A DNA stretch of 64,000 nucleotides from Pisaster brevispinus. Its lineage: Eukaryota; Echinodermata; Asteroidea; Forcipulatida; Asteriidae. Below, piece after piece: positions 28,363-58,269 of the stretch. Positions within the stretch are counted from its first letter, which is position 1. Each line of letters starts with the position of its first letter. The position numbers and the translations under genes are program-made. The stretch covers positions 3,782,001-3,846,000 of the forward strand of contig JAMKCF010000009.1 in NCBI GenBank assembly GCA_023634235.1, written 5' to 3'. The notes beneath the pieces are model-generated. The model was not told the origin of the DNA. It saw only the letters and a list, made by a program, of their open reading frames with translations, and did not search any database.

Positions 28363-31300
28363 AACAATACATCTATGTACTCTAGCTCAACTTGATCAAA
28401 CAATATATAATATAAAAACATGGAATGGATCACCGGCCGGCCATCCATCCATTTCGGATTCAGTGAACCATACACGGATTCAGTGACCCATTTTTGCTCC
28501 AGTGATCCATTTCGGATTCAGTAAACCCCTTTTTGGATTTTTACATAAAGTTCAACTTATGTTTTCTCCAATTATAATAACGTCAGCATTTTAAGGGGAA
28601 TCTCACACTGTTTGCTAAAAGCTGTAATGAATTCAGGGATATGTGATAGGCTGTTGAAAAAAAACCTGAACAGTGAGCGCAAAGCGCAAAAGCTTGCGAG
28701 CGCGAACGTCTTCTTATATACATTTATCTTTGGTTTTAAAACTCTACTCTTCAATCTGGGGCATGTTTTTATGAATAACGGAGAAATTACATCCCAGATT
28801 GATACATTTTATGGTGCACAGTAGGTCAATTCTGCTTTTCTGTTCTTCTAAAGATAGTAAAGTCTGTTTTGGGCCGATTTGACCCGTAAATTTATATTTA
28901 AATTTTAAATAATCATTTTTACAGATTCGAGACAAGTTTAAGCTTTCACAAGGTATTGCACAAAAACAAAATCTGCTGGTGATAAGTGGTAGTTTCATTA
29001 AAAACTAAATTAAGCATTACTGTCGCGATCCCGCCATTATTTCACGTCCTTACACAAACAATTTTGCATGTGTAATTTGCAGTAGTTTGTGCATCGTTTT
29101 CGGGCCCCCGTGGCATATGCAACAGTTTTTGGATATTTTTTTGTTTTGTTGAAACAGCATCATCTGTCCAAATTCGTTCAGAGAATAACAATCTAAAAAC
29201 AATTCCTTCCTCGACAGTCGGGCCATGCGATTTAAAATTCTCTAAAATGCCGGCATTGTCAATATTTTTTTGTATTTACACTATATTGTTTCCCGAGTGA
29301 AGACATGTAGTTCCTTTATTTTAATGATTTTTGTTTTTAAAGAGGTTAGATATTATAATTCCATAAAGGTAGGGGGTTTGAATTTATTCCTCCGAGCATC
29401 TGTCTCAGGAGGGTGAAGACATTAATAGCATCGCACAACTGAACTCAGCCACGGCTGACCTACTCTATGTCTCCAAGACGATGAATATTTAATGAAAACA
29501 AATACAAGGTGAGATTCAGCATTAGACGAGGGGCAACACAGCGTGCGCTACCCCAATACAAGAGAGTAGGAAAGAGTCATAGAACTACGAGGGGAGGGGA
29601 GGGGACAGCAATGATTGCGGGGGGGGTCGTTCAATCGATCTTAATGTTTAGATAGAAGTTACTTGCGTTGCAAGAATATCAAGTTTGGATTGTTACAGCA
29701 GATTAGCAACATTGGTATTGGGGCAAAGGTTTAGGACCCAACAAAGACCATGTGAGGTTTGTTTATAGAAAGGGACGTTGTACAATCCAGGGCCTTTCTG
29801 GCAGGTAAGACTTCACTGGTCATTGGGGAAATATAACATTTTGTGTCATATAGTGTCCACATACATTCAAGAGTTACACAAATAACAGCGGAGCAGGTTT
29901 TGAGATGTGCCCCCTGTTTATATCATATCAACAGTTGACTAAAATCGGACAGTGCAATCTCCATACACGATTTAATGTTTTCTTCATTGGTCTATGAACA
30001 AATTGTGCCTGCAGGAAGTCCAGGCTCTGTGTGACGTCACAGGTTACATATATGCAATGTTGAGCCGATTGAGCTTAAACTTCATAAACGTATTGTTCTG
30101 TTGTTGATAATAACTGTTCCTTGCTCTATGATAACAATTACCAACTTTGCACTTTGTCTAGTTGAGTTGAAGACCGCTTTGTTTCAGAAGAGACAATAAG
30201 CTAAGTTTTTTAGACGACATATATAGTTCATCAATGATTGTAACAAACATCAAAACTGCAGCATGTTGAATGAAATAATGAATATTCATTTCAAAATGAT
30301 CAACAAGCATTCAAGGAACATGTAAAGATGGCAGGGTTTGCTCGTGTCATTTAGCCAAGTTTCGGCTTCAAATCTTCCTAAGCTAGTACTGCCTTCTCAA
30401 TGGCATCAAACGCCACACCAAGCAAGCCAGATACGTTATTAAAAAAAAGAACATGTACCCTGCGGCACCGCAGCAAACTAAACCTAAATTTGCTAAATTT
30501 GAGGGAATTTTCTGCCAAGGCATACCTTAATTTATGAACCAAGTCAAAACATGCCCTCAACAGATGATTATATTTATAACATACATATATTAATACTCGG
30601 CAAAGTGGATTGATCATCAATATCTCACGACGGTGTGAGCACTAATCATATTTTCATAATACCTCGCTCTGTTGTCAAGCCAATACTGCGCATGCTTAAT
30701 ATTCTACTACTACAACAACCCGATGCTCAAATAATGATAAAGATATCGAATTGACGTCAATGGAGTTTGGGATACCGCTGCAGACTGGCTACCGCGCATG
30801 TCCTTCTGCGCATTTCTTACAGCGGGGTAGCAAGACGCATTGCACCCTTAAAGGGGCCCGCCATTCTTGCAAGATCGGTTCCTGTTTCCACTAAGTGTAT
30901 CCTTCAACAGTTCATAAAAGAGATGAAGTATAACATATTTAATTCGTTAATGCTTCTTCTACGAATTATGTCTTTTTTACAGCAATATTCAAATAATAGA
31001 AAAGTCAAATTGCAGATTGCAAGATTATTATACATGAACAATTAGCCAACAAGTAGGAACTGGTCACACCGTGGTCTAACCATAGTAGAATACACATTAA
31101 GCTGTAATTATACAATTTTAGTATATATTAGCATATGCAAATGTATTCGTACTAACCGTGATTAAGAAAGAAACAGACATCGGCATATATTTAGTTTTTT
31201 GGTTTTGAAGATTAATACTTTTATATTTGTATTTCATGACATTTTTTATTTATCCCTCACCGTTTCAGAAAATCTCCCTAATGAATGTATCATTCTATTT

Positions 31301-32064
31301 ACAATTCGCGAAATAAATTGTTCATGAGTTAATTATATAGAGAGTGCCAGCATTACAGTTTTGCTTAAATTGTTCAACAAGGTGACAACCTGTGTCTTGG
31401 GTCAACGAGGCCAAAGTAATTGGGTAATTGCCAAACTCTGTTTGAAGAGTTGGCATCACTATAATTAAAGAATTAGGCAAGTTTTAATTGGCCCCGTATA
31501 AAATGTACTCGGTACAGTAACACAAACCAGCCCAGCGGTTGCTTCGTAATGTCATGCAACATCTTGAAACAGTAAATTTACATTTCTGAGGTAACCTTTA
31601 ATAGTAATAAAAATGTCCCCCACATTGGTCACAATCCGAAGGCAAGGAAGGTGTTTCTTTATGCAGCACCGACAATATCGATTTTGAGCACAACTAATGA
31701 GGCGTTTTATGTGGAATAACGAATCATAGCTAATCTCTAATTTCGAGGAAATACAATACTCCTCTTACATCATCATAGTTTTAACGCGCTGGAGTTGTGG
31801 GTTCCATAGCCTATATCTGAGTGTATTGGTTTTCTTTTTATGGCGGGTGTAACGCTGGGTGGAAATGGCCAATCTTGAGGCAACCATCTCCGCATGAACC
31901 GCATGTCTGGCGTGCTTTGAAAAGTTGGGATTCCGATGCTATGAGTCAGTGTACGAACGCGTACGAGCCGGTGCGCACTTTACTTCTAAACCAACCCCGG
32001 GAAACATCGCCGAGTCGCCTTTCCTTCCGTCACTGACCTTGGCTGGAAATTTGCTTCTACATCA

Positions 32065-40517
<8,453 letters not shown>

Positions 40518-40905
40518 AGTTCTTCCCAGCCCATGTCATACCGCCTCATCTTGTTGTATCCATTCATTCTGTCTTGTTGTGTGCGACAGCTGACGGTTGG
40601 ACGACGTGTCTATGTGTTCCACCACCCTCGGAAGATCGGGTAAAATCGTCACCAAATAGAGGGCGTTTTTAACAATGGCCGCCAAGTGACATCATGTCAT
40701 TATTGGACTGCTGATTGGACAATCACGACAAGCCAGCCACAGTGGTCGAGTTTGCGCGGACCATCAACTTACGGAGTCTTCCGTTTTTATGATCGGCCAT
40801 TTTAAAAGTGTTCGTTTGAAATGTCTTATGATGGTGGAGTGATTTCTTCTAGTGCTCAAACATGCACTTCTTAATTGTGTGATATTTTCTAACAGTTTAT
40901 GGTAG

Positions 40906-40911
40906 AATAAA
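40906..40911 (+). promoter_or_regulatory. candidate polyadenylation signal, CaM-2
   Basis: AATAAA lies 389 bases after the CaM-2 stop codon in an AT-rich context. A second AATAAA occurs near 41162. Confidence 0.35.
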
Positions 40912-42219
40912 GGGCAGACAAAAACCGCCACGGTACCCAGTCATTTTACAACAATTACAAAATCATTTTATATATTTTATTCAATCACTGAATTCCTAGA
41001 ATGTGATCAAAACTAAACCGCAAATATTCACAACTTTAATCAAGTTACTTAAATTTTAAAAATGTTCAAACCGGACTATTTCAGAGTCAGCGAGAGCAAG
41101 TAGTTTGTGTTAACGTGTTTGGTATTATAATAATAATAATTGATTTCTGTGTATATATAAATAATAAATTTACTGTTATTCAGATGTCACGTGAATGTCA
41201 ACTCGCCAACAAACTTGATAAGTTCTGTTTAATGGCGCCCCCAGTTAATTGACTGCGTATTAATTGACTTGGTATGACTGCTTGAAGGGCGCCCTCTTCT
41301 CGTTTGCTTAATAGGCAAGCTCTAAAGGGCGCGCTCATGTAAATCCTTTCACACAAACATTCTATAAAAAAATAATGGACTCTGCACCAAGGTTCAAACA
41401 ATGTTAAACTAATTATAGCTTTGTCAAACTGAGTAAAAGACTAATGGTTATAAAAATCCATATTTTTAAAAGCAACATTTTCCCTGTCAAAGATTGCTCG
41501 TCTTTTTTGACAGTCTGTTCATGTTGACCGCCGTTTTCACGTAATGTCTGGATAAATTTGACGGTGTATATAGTTAATTTCTTTTCAAAGTTTTTCGGGA
41601 GATGGTAGAAAAGGACGACATTGAGTCGAGTCGAGTCGAATCAGAAGAATTAAAAACAATTTTATTCAATGCAAATTTGCACTCATTTTTACAATTTAAA
41701 GATTTTACTATACGTAATGTTTCCTGTGGTAATATAATGATATGGGGAAGTGGACGTCCATATAAAGCAGAAACGTAACTATGTCATGGGAGCCCATTTC
41801 CACATAAATAAATCAGGAACAGTTTCTGTCTACGGTTTTCACTTTTTTTAAAATAATGATTTATCGACACTAGATTCTCCGACAGTGTACATCAAGTTCT
41901 CCGGAGTGGTTTCACACTTTCATTGTACATTTGTTTACAATAGTGTTTTTAAGAATCAGTATTTGTATTGTTTCTCGCGCACTTTGGTGTTTGAACGCGC
42001 GATTTCTGAATAAAAAAAATAATATCCACTAACGGGATTTCCTACACGATTCCCAATTTATTTAACATTACCGTAGTCTCGTTTATTGGCCCATAGCCTG
42101 ATCACTTTATTACAAATAGGTCCTAGCAGGTAAGAAAATTATTTAGGGATTGCAAACAAAAGTTATGTCATTCAATCTTAAGTCGTTCCTTTTTCGCAAC
42201 GTAACTCCATATCTGATTC

Positions 42220-42473
42220 CACACTTTAAAAACCTCCGGTTCAGAATTGATCCGGATTCTTGGTCCCAGTGGGCCTGACCCATTCCGGGTCAATATGGCC
42301 AGGAGTCTCTGTGTCAAAAAGATCCGAAACTCTGTCAGACTGACGCAGAGTCTGAGTCATTCAATTTTATTAACCAGTTTACGGGTCAGCCTGAGTCAGA
42401 AACGGGGTCAGGCCTACTGGGGGGGGGGGGGCTGGAGTCCTGATCAATTCTGACACGGGAATTTTGTAGTGCA
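42220..42473. mobile_element. GACCC-rich palindromic MITE, copy 2
   Basis: Left end CACACTTTAAAAACCTCCGG, then CAGTGGGCCTGACCCATTCC; right arm GGGGTCAGGCCTACTGGGG and GATCAATTCTGACACGGG. Imperfect inverted arms of about 100 bp. Confidence 0.75.
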
Positions 42474-43094
42474 AATTTGAAATGATTTTGTTTATTTGGT
42501 TTCTTTTTTACCCTCTTTTTTTACGATTGCGAGTACCGGTAATGGAAGATAGACTTGGTAATTTCTGGGTGATTTGTCAGAAAAAGTAAATGTACTGTTT
42601 CTCGCAAGAAACTTACTAAAGCTAGTCTTGGGACCAACCTTGGAAAAATGTACATCCGAAAATGTTGTTGCCTTTGGAAAAACTATGTTCGATTCCGTCT
42701 TTATTTGTTCCCCCTTGCCGTTTTCTGGATGAAACTAATATTCAAGTAACTAATCAAAAATTTGCCTGGGTCGGTGTTCACTTTATTTCTTTATTGTTTT
42801 GTGGCTGGGTAAACAGTGGCGACCAAACACTTCACACAAGAATGTCACCATTTTGAAGCGGAAATCATCCAAAATAAAAGGCTTTCAAAAACTGTGCGAT
42901 TCCTTTGTATAATTAATTTAAAATTCCGCAATAAGGCTAAATGCTTACTTTTTAAAACGCTCTTTACTTTTAATATAAACAGTGATGTACATTACAAACA
43001 AAATGATCAGGTGGCTACATTGTCAACCCAACACCAGTAGTGCATAACTCAAAATAGACCCGTGTACCTCTAAGAATACATGTATATGAAACGT

Positions 43095-43330
43095 CAGTGA
43101 TTGAAATCAATTAATCAATCAATCAATCATCAGACATTTGTAGAGCGCCCTCATTCTACTCGCTTATTCCTAGTCGCTTAGCAAAGTAAAGAAAAATTTA
43201 AGACAAAAGACTTTTACGCAGAATTGTATGTGGAGATGACAAGTGCAATGGACTAAATGTAAGCAGATTCGAAGATATTAGTCTTAATCATGGCTTTTGA
43301 AGATCTGTAAGAAGTAAAGTACAGAGTTGA
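43095..43330 (-). mobile_element. LINE 3'-end remnant
   Basis: The stretch begins with repeated AATCAATCAATC and then TTTGTAGAGCGCCCTC. On the minus strand this reads GGCGCTCTACAAATG followed by repeated GATT, the same arrangement as the LINE end at 9470-9490. No RT coding is recognisable. Confidence 0.45.
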
Positions 43331-43359
43331 CATTGATTTGCACGCCTTTACATTCATCC

Positions 43360-43793
43360 CAAGTCAATTTAATTCCTCACACTTTCATAACCCACCTTAC
43401 CTTGCCATGTTCCCCTTTTTACTCCCCAATGTAATTTTTGTTTAACCCATGTATTGCTAAGTTATCAGTTCACCTATATTATTATATGTTGGTTCATCTC
43501 GTAAATCTCGTACAAAATGTTTTTACACTGCTTCTTGCAACAGTCTCCTCAATTTCCCTCATTGTATTCTTCAGTAATTTTAAACAATCTTTATTTTCTC
43601 AAGAAGCTCTGCTTTTTATGGGCCTCCCCCACCTTCACTTCCATGTTGTTTGTTTGTTTGGTTTTAGTTTTTTGTTTTGTTTTACCTTGTAATGTTCTTT
43701 TGCAATTTTGTATTAATTTACTACAGTACAAATTTATTCTACTTGAGTCTTTTTGTATGGACTGGGTCCTGAATTGAATTGAATTGAATTGAA
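43360..43793 (+). mobile_element. LINE-like 3' UTR with GAATT repeat tail
   Basis: A pyrimidine-rich stretch includes TTTTTGTATGGACTGGGTCC and ends in four to five units of TTGAA (43771-43793). A short-repeat tail after a GT/T-rich 3' UTR is typical of some non-LTR retrotransposons. No coding frame is supported; the ORFs here are low-complexity. Confidence 0.4.
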
Positions 43794-44096
43794 ACGATTA
43801 TATTCATTTCAATTAAGTTAGTTGCTGTTTTGTGAGTAGAGCCTACTCCTAGAGCCCGAACCTCTTTGTCTTAATTCTAGAGAAGTAGAGCCTTGAATTG
43901 AGTCGGTCTTTGGGCTTTAAATCGAATCATATATACAAAATATTAAAAAACAAGTGAGGCCTCGGTAAGAAGAGCGAAGGACGAACTGTAAACCTGCAAA
44001 AGACTCTGCACGTTGGAAATAGAGGTAATATTACTATTACTATCTAAATACTATTACATTATTAACTATGTCTATATACCCTCAGTCTTTAGTTTT

Positions 44097-44130
44097 ACCA
44101 TAGAGAAAGGACCAGTCCTTGCTCTATGGT
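44097..44130. repeat. 34-bp hairpin
   Basis: ACCATAGAG pairs with CTCTATGGT, and AAGGAC with GTCCTT, with one mismatch and a 2-base loop. It lies in the convergent CaM-2/CaM-3 spacer. Confidence 0.75.
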
Positions 44131-44540
44131 TTTACTTACCACTTTTCCACTCCCTCTTTTTTCTCATGGGGGCTGCCATCTTGAATCCAGGTCCCAGGCC
44201 CATGCCTGATAAATTGCGCCACCTATCGATAACTATCAGTTTGATTTTTGAGCAAAGCAGCAGTCACTCACGCACAACTTGGATCGTGGAGGAAGAAACT
44301 TTCTACACTTAATCCAACGACTGATTCATCAATTATTTTCATAAAAAATCAGGCAAAAATTGTTCGGTTTCGTTGAAGATGCCCTGAAGAAAGATCTCCC
44401 TATGTCTGAGGCTGATCTGATTGGGTTAAACCACGGGGAGAGGTGATTAAACTAGCCTAGCCATTGAAACTGCTTACCACTCAGTGAATCAGAAATGCCA
44501 ATGTCAAACCACACTATACTATTATAAGCCAGACTAGGAA

Positions 44541-44870
44541 GCACCACACTAAATAGGCTGAAATTCACGCGACAAACCGATTGAATAATAACGTTTTGGG
44601 GGTCATGCGACTAATAGGTTGTGTAACTATGACTGCAAAGTTATCAAAACCTGGGGGTTTCGTGCTTCAACTTTTTTAGGAGACTTGCTAAACTAAGGCT
44701 TTAAAGTTGGTTTTATTTGGCTTAGGAAGTGGTGATGTGAAAGTGCTTCGTGAAAACTGGAAGCAAGTCGGTTTGGGAAAAAGCACTTTAGGGGGGTTTG
44801 TGGGGTAATTAGCATTAGCATTATTTAGCATTTAGCAATGGTTGCTATGGGAGTTCATTTAGTGTGGTGC
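44541..44870. mobile_element. element with GCACCACACTAAAT inverted ends
   Basis: GCACCACACTAAAT at 44541 and ATTTAGTGTGGTGC ending at 44870 form a perfect 14-bp inverted pair around 300 non-coding bases. It resembles a small non-autonomous DNA transposon. Confidence 0.5.
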
Positions 44871-46053
44871 ACCCATCAGAGCTGTGAAATATTAAAAAGG
44901 CGCCCTCTATATCTCACTGTGGCGGGAAAAGGCTACTTGGGATGTATGAACTTCCATTTCTTCAAGATGCAATAAGAGAGCCTTCCTCTCTTGCTTTAAC
45001 ATTCCAGGCCAAGTGGAATTATCTTTCCCAATCTTTCCCAATCCACATTACATTCCGTTGGTCATATTAGGGGAACTTAATTTCAAACCAACCACACTTG
45101 AATAGGCCTACAAAACGTGTTTTTTATTTGGCCAGTGACCAGGTTCTCCACAAAGACAAGATCTGTGTGCACTTGCAAACCCACAATGATTACTAGCTGT
45201 GAAAGACAACCTAAAAAAAAACCAGTTTCAGCCAAATCGGAGCACTGTCCAAGCGAGTAAAAAAATAACACTATTACTTGGGAGACAACATTTTAAAGAC
45301 AATTTGTGTTATTATAAGCAAATGATACCCAAGGCAGTTAAGGCCTTGTATTGCACATTCGTAAAGCCGTCCAAACATCTGTCTGATATGTCATGCACTT
45401 GGAGCAAATGAATAACTTATTAGAAGTTTAAACAACTTTTGTTGTTTATAATATTGTGAAAATAAAAGGACTGGAAACTCTCTTAAAATACACTTTGATC
45501 ACAGAAAATTAATTTTTGTAGAACTTACAACTAGGGCCTAACATAAATCTCCTGAGATACCTTGTTCACTTTTTTTAAAGCAGAAATTATAACATACACC
45601 GCATGAGGGGTTTGTATAATTTTGTTCCCGGCCTTCATAAAAAAAAATTACAAAATGTTATCTATAAATGGGAACAAAAGGAATGTTGATTGAGTTATTG
45701 TACAGATGGATAATGTTTTCTATTAATCAAGTTGTAAATACTATTCCTAGAAATACTATCGTAGTTTAAAAAAAAAAAATTTCAGTAAAACAAATTCACA
45801 GGTCCTGGCTCCCTAAGTAGCCGACAAAAACAAACATCGATCGCTGCAAAAGAATTTATTAAAGAACCCCTCATGAACGAACTGCTTTTGTTTTGCGAAA
45901 ACATGACTTTCATCAGATAAAGCATCCATACGTAAAGTTTCTAGTAATTTGGGGATTATTTCGTAACTTGCTAGGTTGTTGCTAAATGGTGTCGTCACAG
46001 CACAATTTGTGGCAAATTGTTTAAAAAGATAGCGCAAGCTTGGCTCGATTTCG

Positions 46054-46262
46054 CAATATAAAAACCTATGGGGCACAATTGACCCGGATTGGGGTCCCGT
46101 GGGGCCTGACCCATTTCTGGGTATAAGTATGACCCGAAAAGGGTAGTATCCGAGTAAAAAATCGGTGTTTTGGTGTTAGGTTTTTTTTTCACTTTCCGGG
46201 TCAGCCTTACCGGAAATAGCTCAGGCCCTGGGTCAATTCTAACCCGGGAGTTTTAGAGTGTG
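46054..46262. mobile_element. GACCC-rich palindromic MITE, copy 3
   Basis: Contains CACAATTGACCCGGATTGGG and GTGGGGCCTGACCCATTTCT on the left and GGTCAATTCTAACCCGGGAG with TTTTAGAGTGTG on the right, inverted to the left end of copy 2. The right arm is shortened. Confidence 0.7.
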
Positions 46263-46272
46263 TACCAATCTT

Positions 46273-46345
46273 ATGCTAAGCAAAGTGTGACGTCACAATA
46301 GAAAAGTCACTGTGGCAATAATGACAACTCATCTTAAGACGAATC
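46273..46345. mobile_element. fragment of the GGGGCCGATTTCAC-type MITE
   Basis: TGCTAAGCAAAGTGTGACGT and GACAACTCATCTTAAGACGA are the inverse of the interior of the element at 13876-14028. It lies directly after GACCC-rich MITE copy 3. Confidence 0.55.
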
Positions 46346-47695
46346 CAGTATAGATGTAATTGAGCCTAGCTTTCAAGATAAGGCTAAGTGTATTGGCTCA
46401 CGTTTTGGAAGGATGAATGTGGAAGTACTGTTTCATTTTGTTGTATGACAATAAGCATCCTTAAGCCGGCAGTGTTTCAAACTTTCCTTTGCTCTATCAT
46501 GGATTACTTTGTGTTGATAATGGGAACTGCCTAAAAACCTAAGAAATCCAAGGGGTATTTTGAGCTGAAGACATAACGTTACGTATGACCCATGGTTGGT
46601 TTTAAGTGTATTATACTCTCTACACATCGTCTTAAATAACACTCCAATATCCGACTAATTACACCGTATATAATACGCAAGGCAGTCAACTAAAACATTG
46701 ATCATTAGAAGATAAACTTTGGCACTGTCAGTGTCGTTCGAGTACTCAATAATTTCTATCATATAAAGACAAAGCCTTTTATAAAATTCCATTTCCATAG
46801 ATCAATTCTGCAAAAAAACCTGTAAATTGACCTGCAATTCCGTGTAATGATTATTCTGGGGTATGTATGTCAAAGATAGGCGGCTATCCTACTATGCGTC
46901 ATAACTAAATTCCACAACTTCCCAATTCACATCAATCACAAACCTAAGTCTTACCATCATTGATTTCCCTCTTCTAGACAATACTAAAGATACATAGATT
47001 TGTAAAAATTAAAAACTGCTTTATGATTTAATTTTGTTTTGGCGCTGGATGCAATTTAATTTACAATTACAAGTCTTATTTGTCAAAGATCTATGAATAG
47101 AGGAATGAAAAGAGTTTCTTTCTTTTTTGTTCTCTAAAAGCAAAATGTCAGGGGACTAATTTATTACAAATGACGTGGTATTTTGCTTAGCAACCCTTAT
47201 CAACTCAGTAAATTGGTAAAACAAAAACTGTAAAAAAACAATCTGTTCGGCAGCTCTGGAGACTGTGTGTGTCTTTGATCAAAAATTATTAGTGACACAT
47301 AATCCAAGTATTCGTTTTTTACTTTGTATTTGAATACTGACACTCAGTAAATCTGTATGAAAGTTAGGTATTTTGATTCCCGAATTAAAAATCGATTCAA
47401 TGTAATCGATTTGGCCGCGATTCTCCCGGTTTAGTTGTGATGAAAAAGGAATGTTAAAGACAAAGACGTTCTAGTACTATGTATAATATGCATTAAAGTA
47501 ACAACTACATTCTAGCATTTTGGCCCCAAAACATTAAGCAAAAAATCAAGTTCGAGTGTAAAAAATAATCATTAAAAGTATACACCGTGAAAAAGATTTC
47601 AAAGGTTTTATTAATAATGTAAGAGGATGGATGAATTTCCAATTTTTGCAAGGTGTTTTGACTTGAAAAACATGGTTTCAGATCCATTGTTTGAA

Positions 47696-47701
47696 TTTAT
47701 T
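47696..47701 (-). promoter_or_regulatory. candidate polyadenylation signal, CaM-3
   Basis: TTTATT on the plus strand (AATAAA on minus) lies about 430 bases past the CaM-3 stop. Motif match only. Confidence 0.3.
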
Positions 47702-48130
47702 TTTATGTTATTATTATTTACTTTTTTCGAAATCACCCGCTGTCATTTAGAGTTGTATGATAAGTTCAATCCTACAACTCGTCTATGTAAACAAAAAACG
47801 GTGTTGTACAATAAGTGGTCCATTTTGAGAGTTTGGGGTTTCTGTCAAACATTCCCAAAACTTGTTTTCACTCAGTGGGGCGGAGTTGTATTTAAAACTC
47901 ACTTATTTTATATAGGGCATATAAATTGAAAGAGCTGGGGGTGTAACATACGTCCAGCTGTGAAGCTAATACTTTAATGAAGAGCTGACGAAGGAAAGCC
48001 CTATTTTCGGAATCATGTTTTGTTTTTTAAGAAACAAACAAAAAACGCAAAAAAACCACGTATGACCAGCCGTTGATATACTTGCTACAAATCGAGGCAC
48101 ATGCCGCCAACTGCCATGGCTGAAAGAAAC

Positions 48131-56762
<8,632 letters not shown>

Positions 56763-56957
56763 TGTTGAAAATGTTTAAGGGTTGTCTGGGGGAGAAGACG
56801 GTGGAATGGTTTGATACTGCCGCACTTCGTACACGAATCCTTGACAATAATGAAGCATAAAATTGGGGCCGTGGACGTTTGCGGCCACTGTTCAGTCAAG
56901 GTTACTGGGCATGCGCGGATTACTTACAACTAGGTCACATGGCGTCATAATGAATAA

Positions 56958-57109
56958 GGCCGTGTCTGAATTGGTGGCTACGGCTACGGCTACGGCTACG
57001 GCTACGGCTGGGTTGCTGCGTCTTCATGCGTTGAAGTATAGGATGTTCCTGGCAACACACTTAGCAACAGTCATAGCCGTAGCCGTAGCCGCCAAGTTCG
57101 GATACAGCC
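56958..57109. mobile_element. GGCCGTGTCCGAA-family MITE, copy 3, with GGCTAC expansion
   Basis: Begins GGCCGTGTCTGAATTGGTGG and ends CCAAGTTCGGATACAGCC. The arms carry four to five GGCTAC units on the left and AGCCGT units on the right. It lies about 200 bases upstream of the CaM-3 start codon, probably in its promoter. Confidence 0.7.
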
Positions 57110-57957
57110 TTATACTCAATATTTTTTGTACGCCACATTGCTTTTATTTTTTGTAAAAATAACTACAATTCTGGTTACTGATTACGCCTACATAGCAGGC
57201 TTAATACGGTTAGTTTTATTGAACTAATTTTTCATGACTTGAAAAAAACACGACGTGTCCGATTTCGGGGCAAAGTGGAGTGAATAATTATTCATATATT
57301 TACCGTTTGCTTAACATATTGGTATGATGTTGGTCTTTTATACTGCTATTTCTTTGCGTACTATTGGCCTAATTTACAGCTATCGAAAATATCCGTGTAA
57401 CAGAAAAATGAGGAGTTCCATTTGGGTTTTTCTATTTGTCTAATAAAGATGGCATACATATTAGGTCAATATCATTCAATATTGCGGACCTGTTTATGCA
57501 CCTAATGCATTTTATGCTGGACTCTGAACGGCTGACTGCAATGCGTCTCACACCGTACGAATAATAAAATAAGAAGACGCATCGGCATCCCAAGATCCTT
57601 TGCGCCATCAAGGTAAATCTTACCGACGGCCAGCTATTGGGCCTAATTTCCGCTATCGTCATTGCTTTGATAGATCTTTAACATTAATTGAAATTTCTGA
57701 TAATTTATTATGTTTATCGCAGTGGGAATTCGCCGGCCGTGTCATTGGTAGGCTGTATTTGGGTTTGTTTTTGTGGACCAGTTCCCTACGTGCAGTGGAT
57801 AATGTAATTTCCCTGCGCATGACTAGCTGATGGCGAGAGTGCTAGCATATTGACTAGGATTTGAAGATTATGACAATTCAAGGACCTCATTTTATTGGTT
57901 GATTCAAATAGATGTGAGACTACAAAGTTCAGCCGATGGTTTTGCAAATAGTTTCTT

Positions 57958-58070
57958 TTCCATTAAAAATAAAAAAGATTAATTACAACAAATAAATACA
58001 AAAGAAATAAATATACAAACAAATTAAACAACAAACAAACAAACAAATAAATAACTCATTAACTAAACAA
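57958..58070. repeat. AAAT/AAAC-rich low-complexity tract
   Basis: Repeats of AAATA, ACAAACAAACAA and AAATAAATAA in the spacer between CaM-3 and CaM-4. Confidence 0.6.
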
Positions 58071-58247
58071 GTATGTCTTTAATTGCACACACCCACCCCA
58101 AACAAACAGTGACGTTTTGTGTAAATGCGAAACAGGAGGGAAAGGAATTCGAACCCGAAGGGCACTGTGAGGAAAAACTTACAGAATATTTACTTGTCCT
58201 TCCTCACGATTAAACAAAACGAATTACCCATGGACTATGCATCGAAA

Positions 58248-58269
58248 GTGGGGGGGGGGGGGGGGGGGT
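58248..58269. repeat. poly-G run
   Basis: About 20 consecutive G. Shorter G or C runs occur near 2822, 5278, 23186, 32648, 42420 and 50891. Confidence 0.9.

Larger units (their letters stand above)
26146..32064. other. CaM-1 3' UTR and spacer to CaM-2
   Basis: The first part is expected to be CaM-1 3' UTR. A GACCC-rich MITE lies at 28111. No further gene is supported; a minus-strand frame at 30378-30620 has no recognisable motif. The CaM-2 promoter should lie before 32065, in a GC-richer stretch from about 31830. Confidence 0.6.
40518..48130. other. convergent spacer between CaM-2 and CaM-3
   Basis: Both 3' UTRs end in this stretch. It carries two GACCC-rich MITEs, LINE ends at 43095 and 43360, the hairpin at 44097, the element at 44541 and a MITE fragment at 46273. 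No other gene is supported. Confidence 0.65.

Noticed and set aside
43438..43777. Plus-strand hydrophobic frames resembling a membrane protein
   Set aside because: They come from T-rich, low-complexity LINE-like 3' UTR sequence ending in a GAATT repeat tail.
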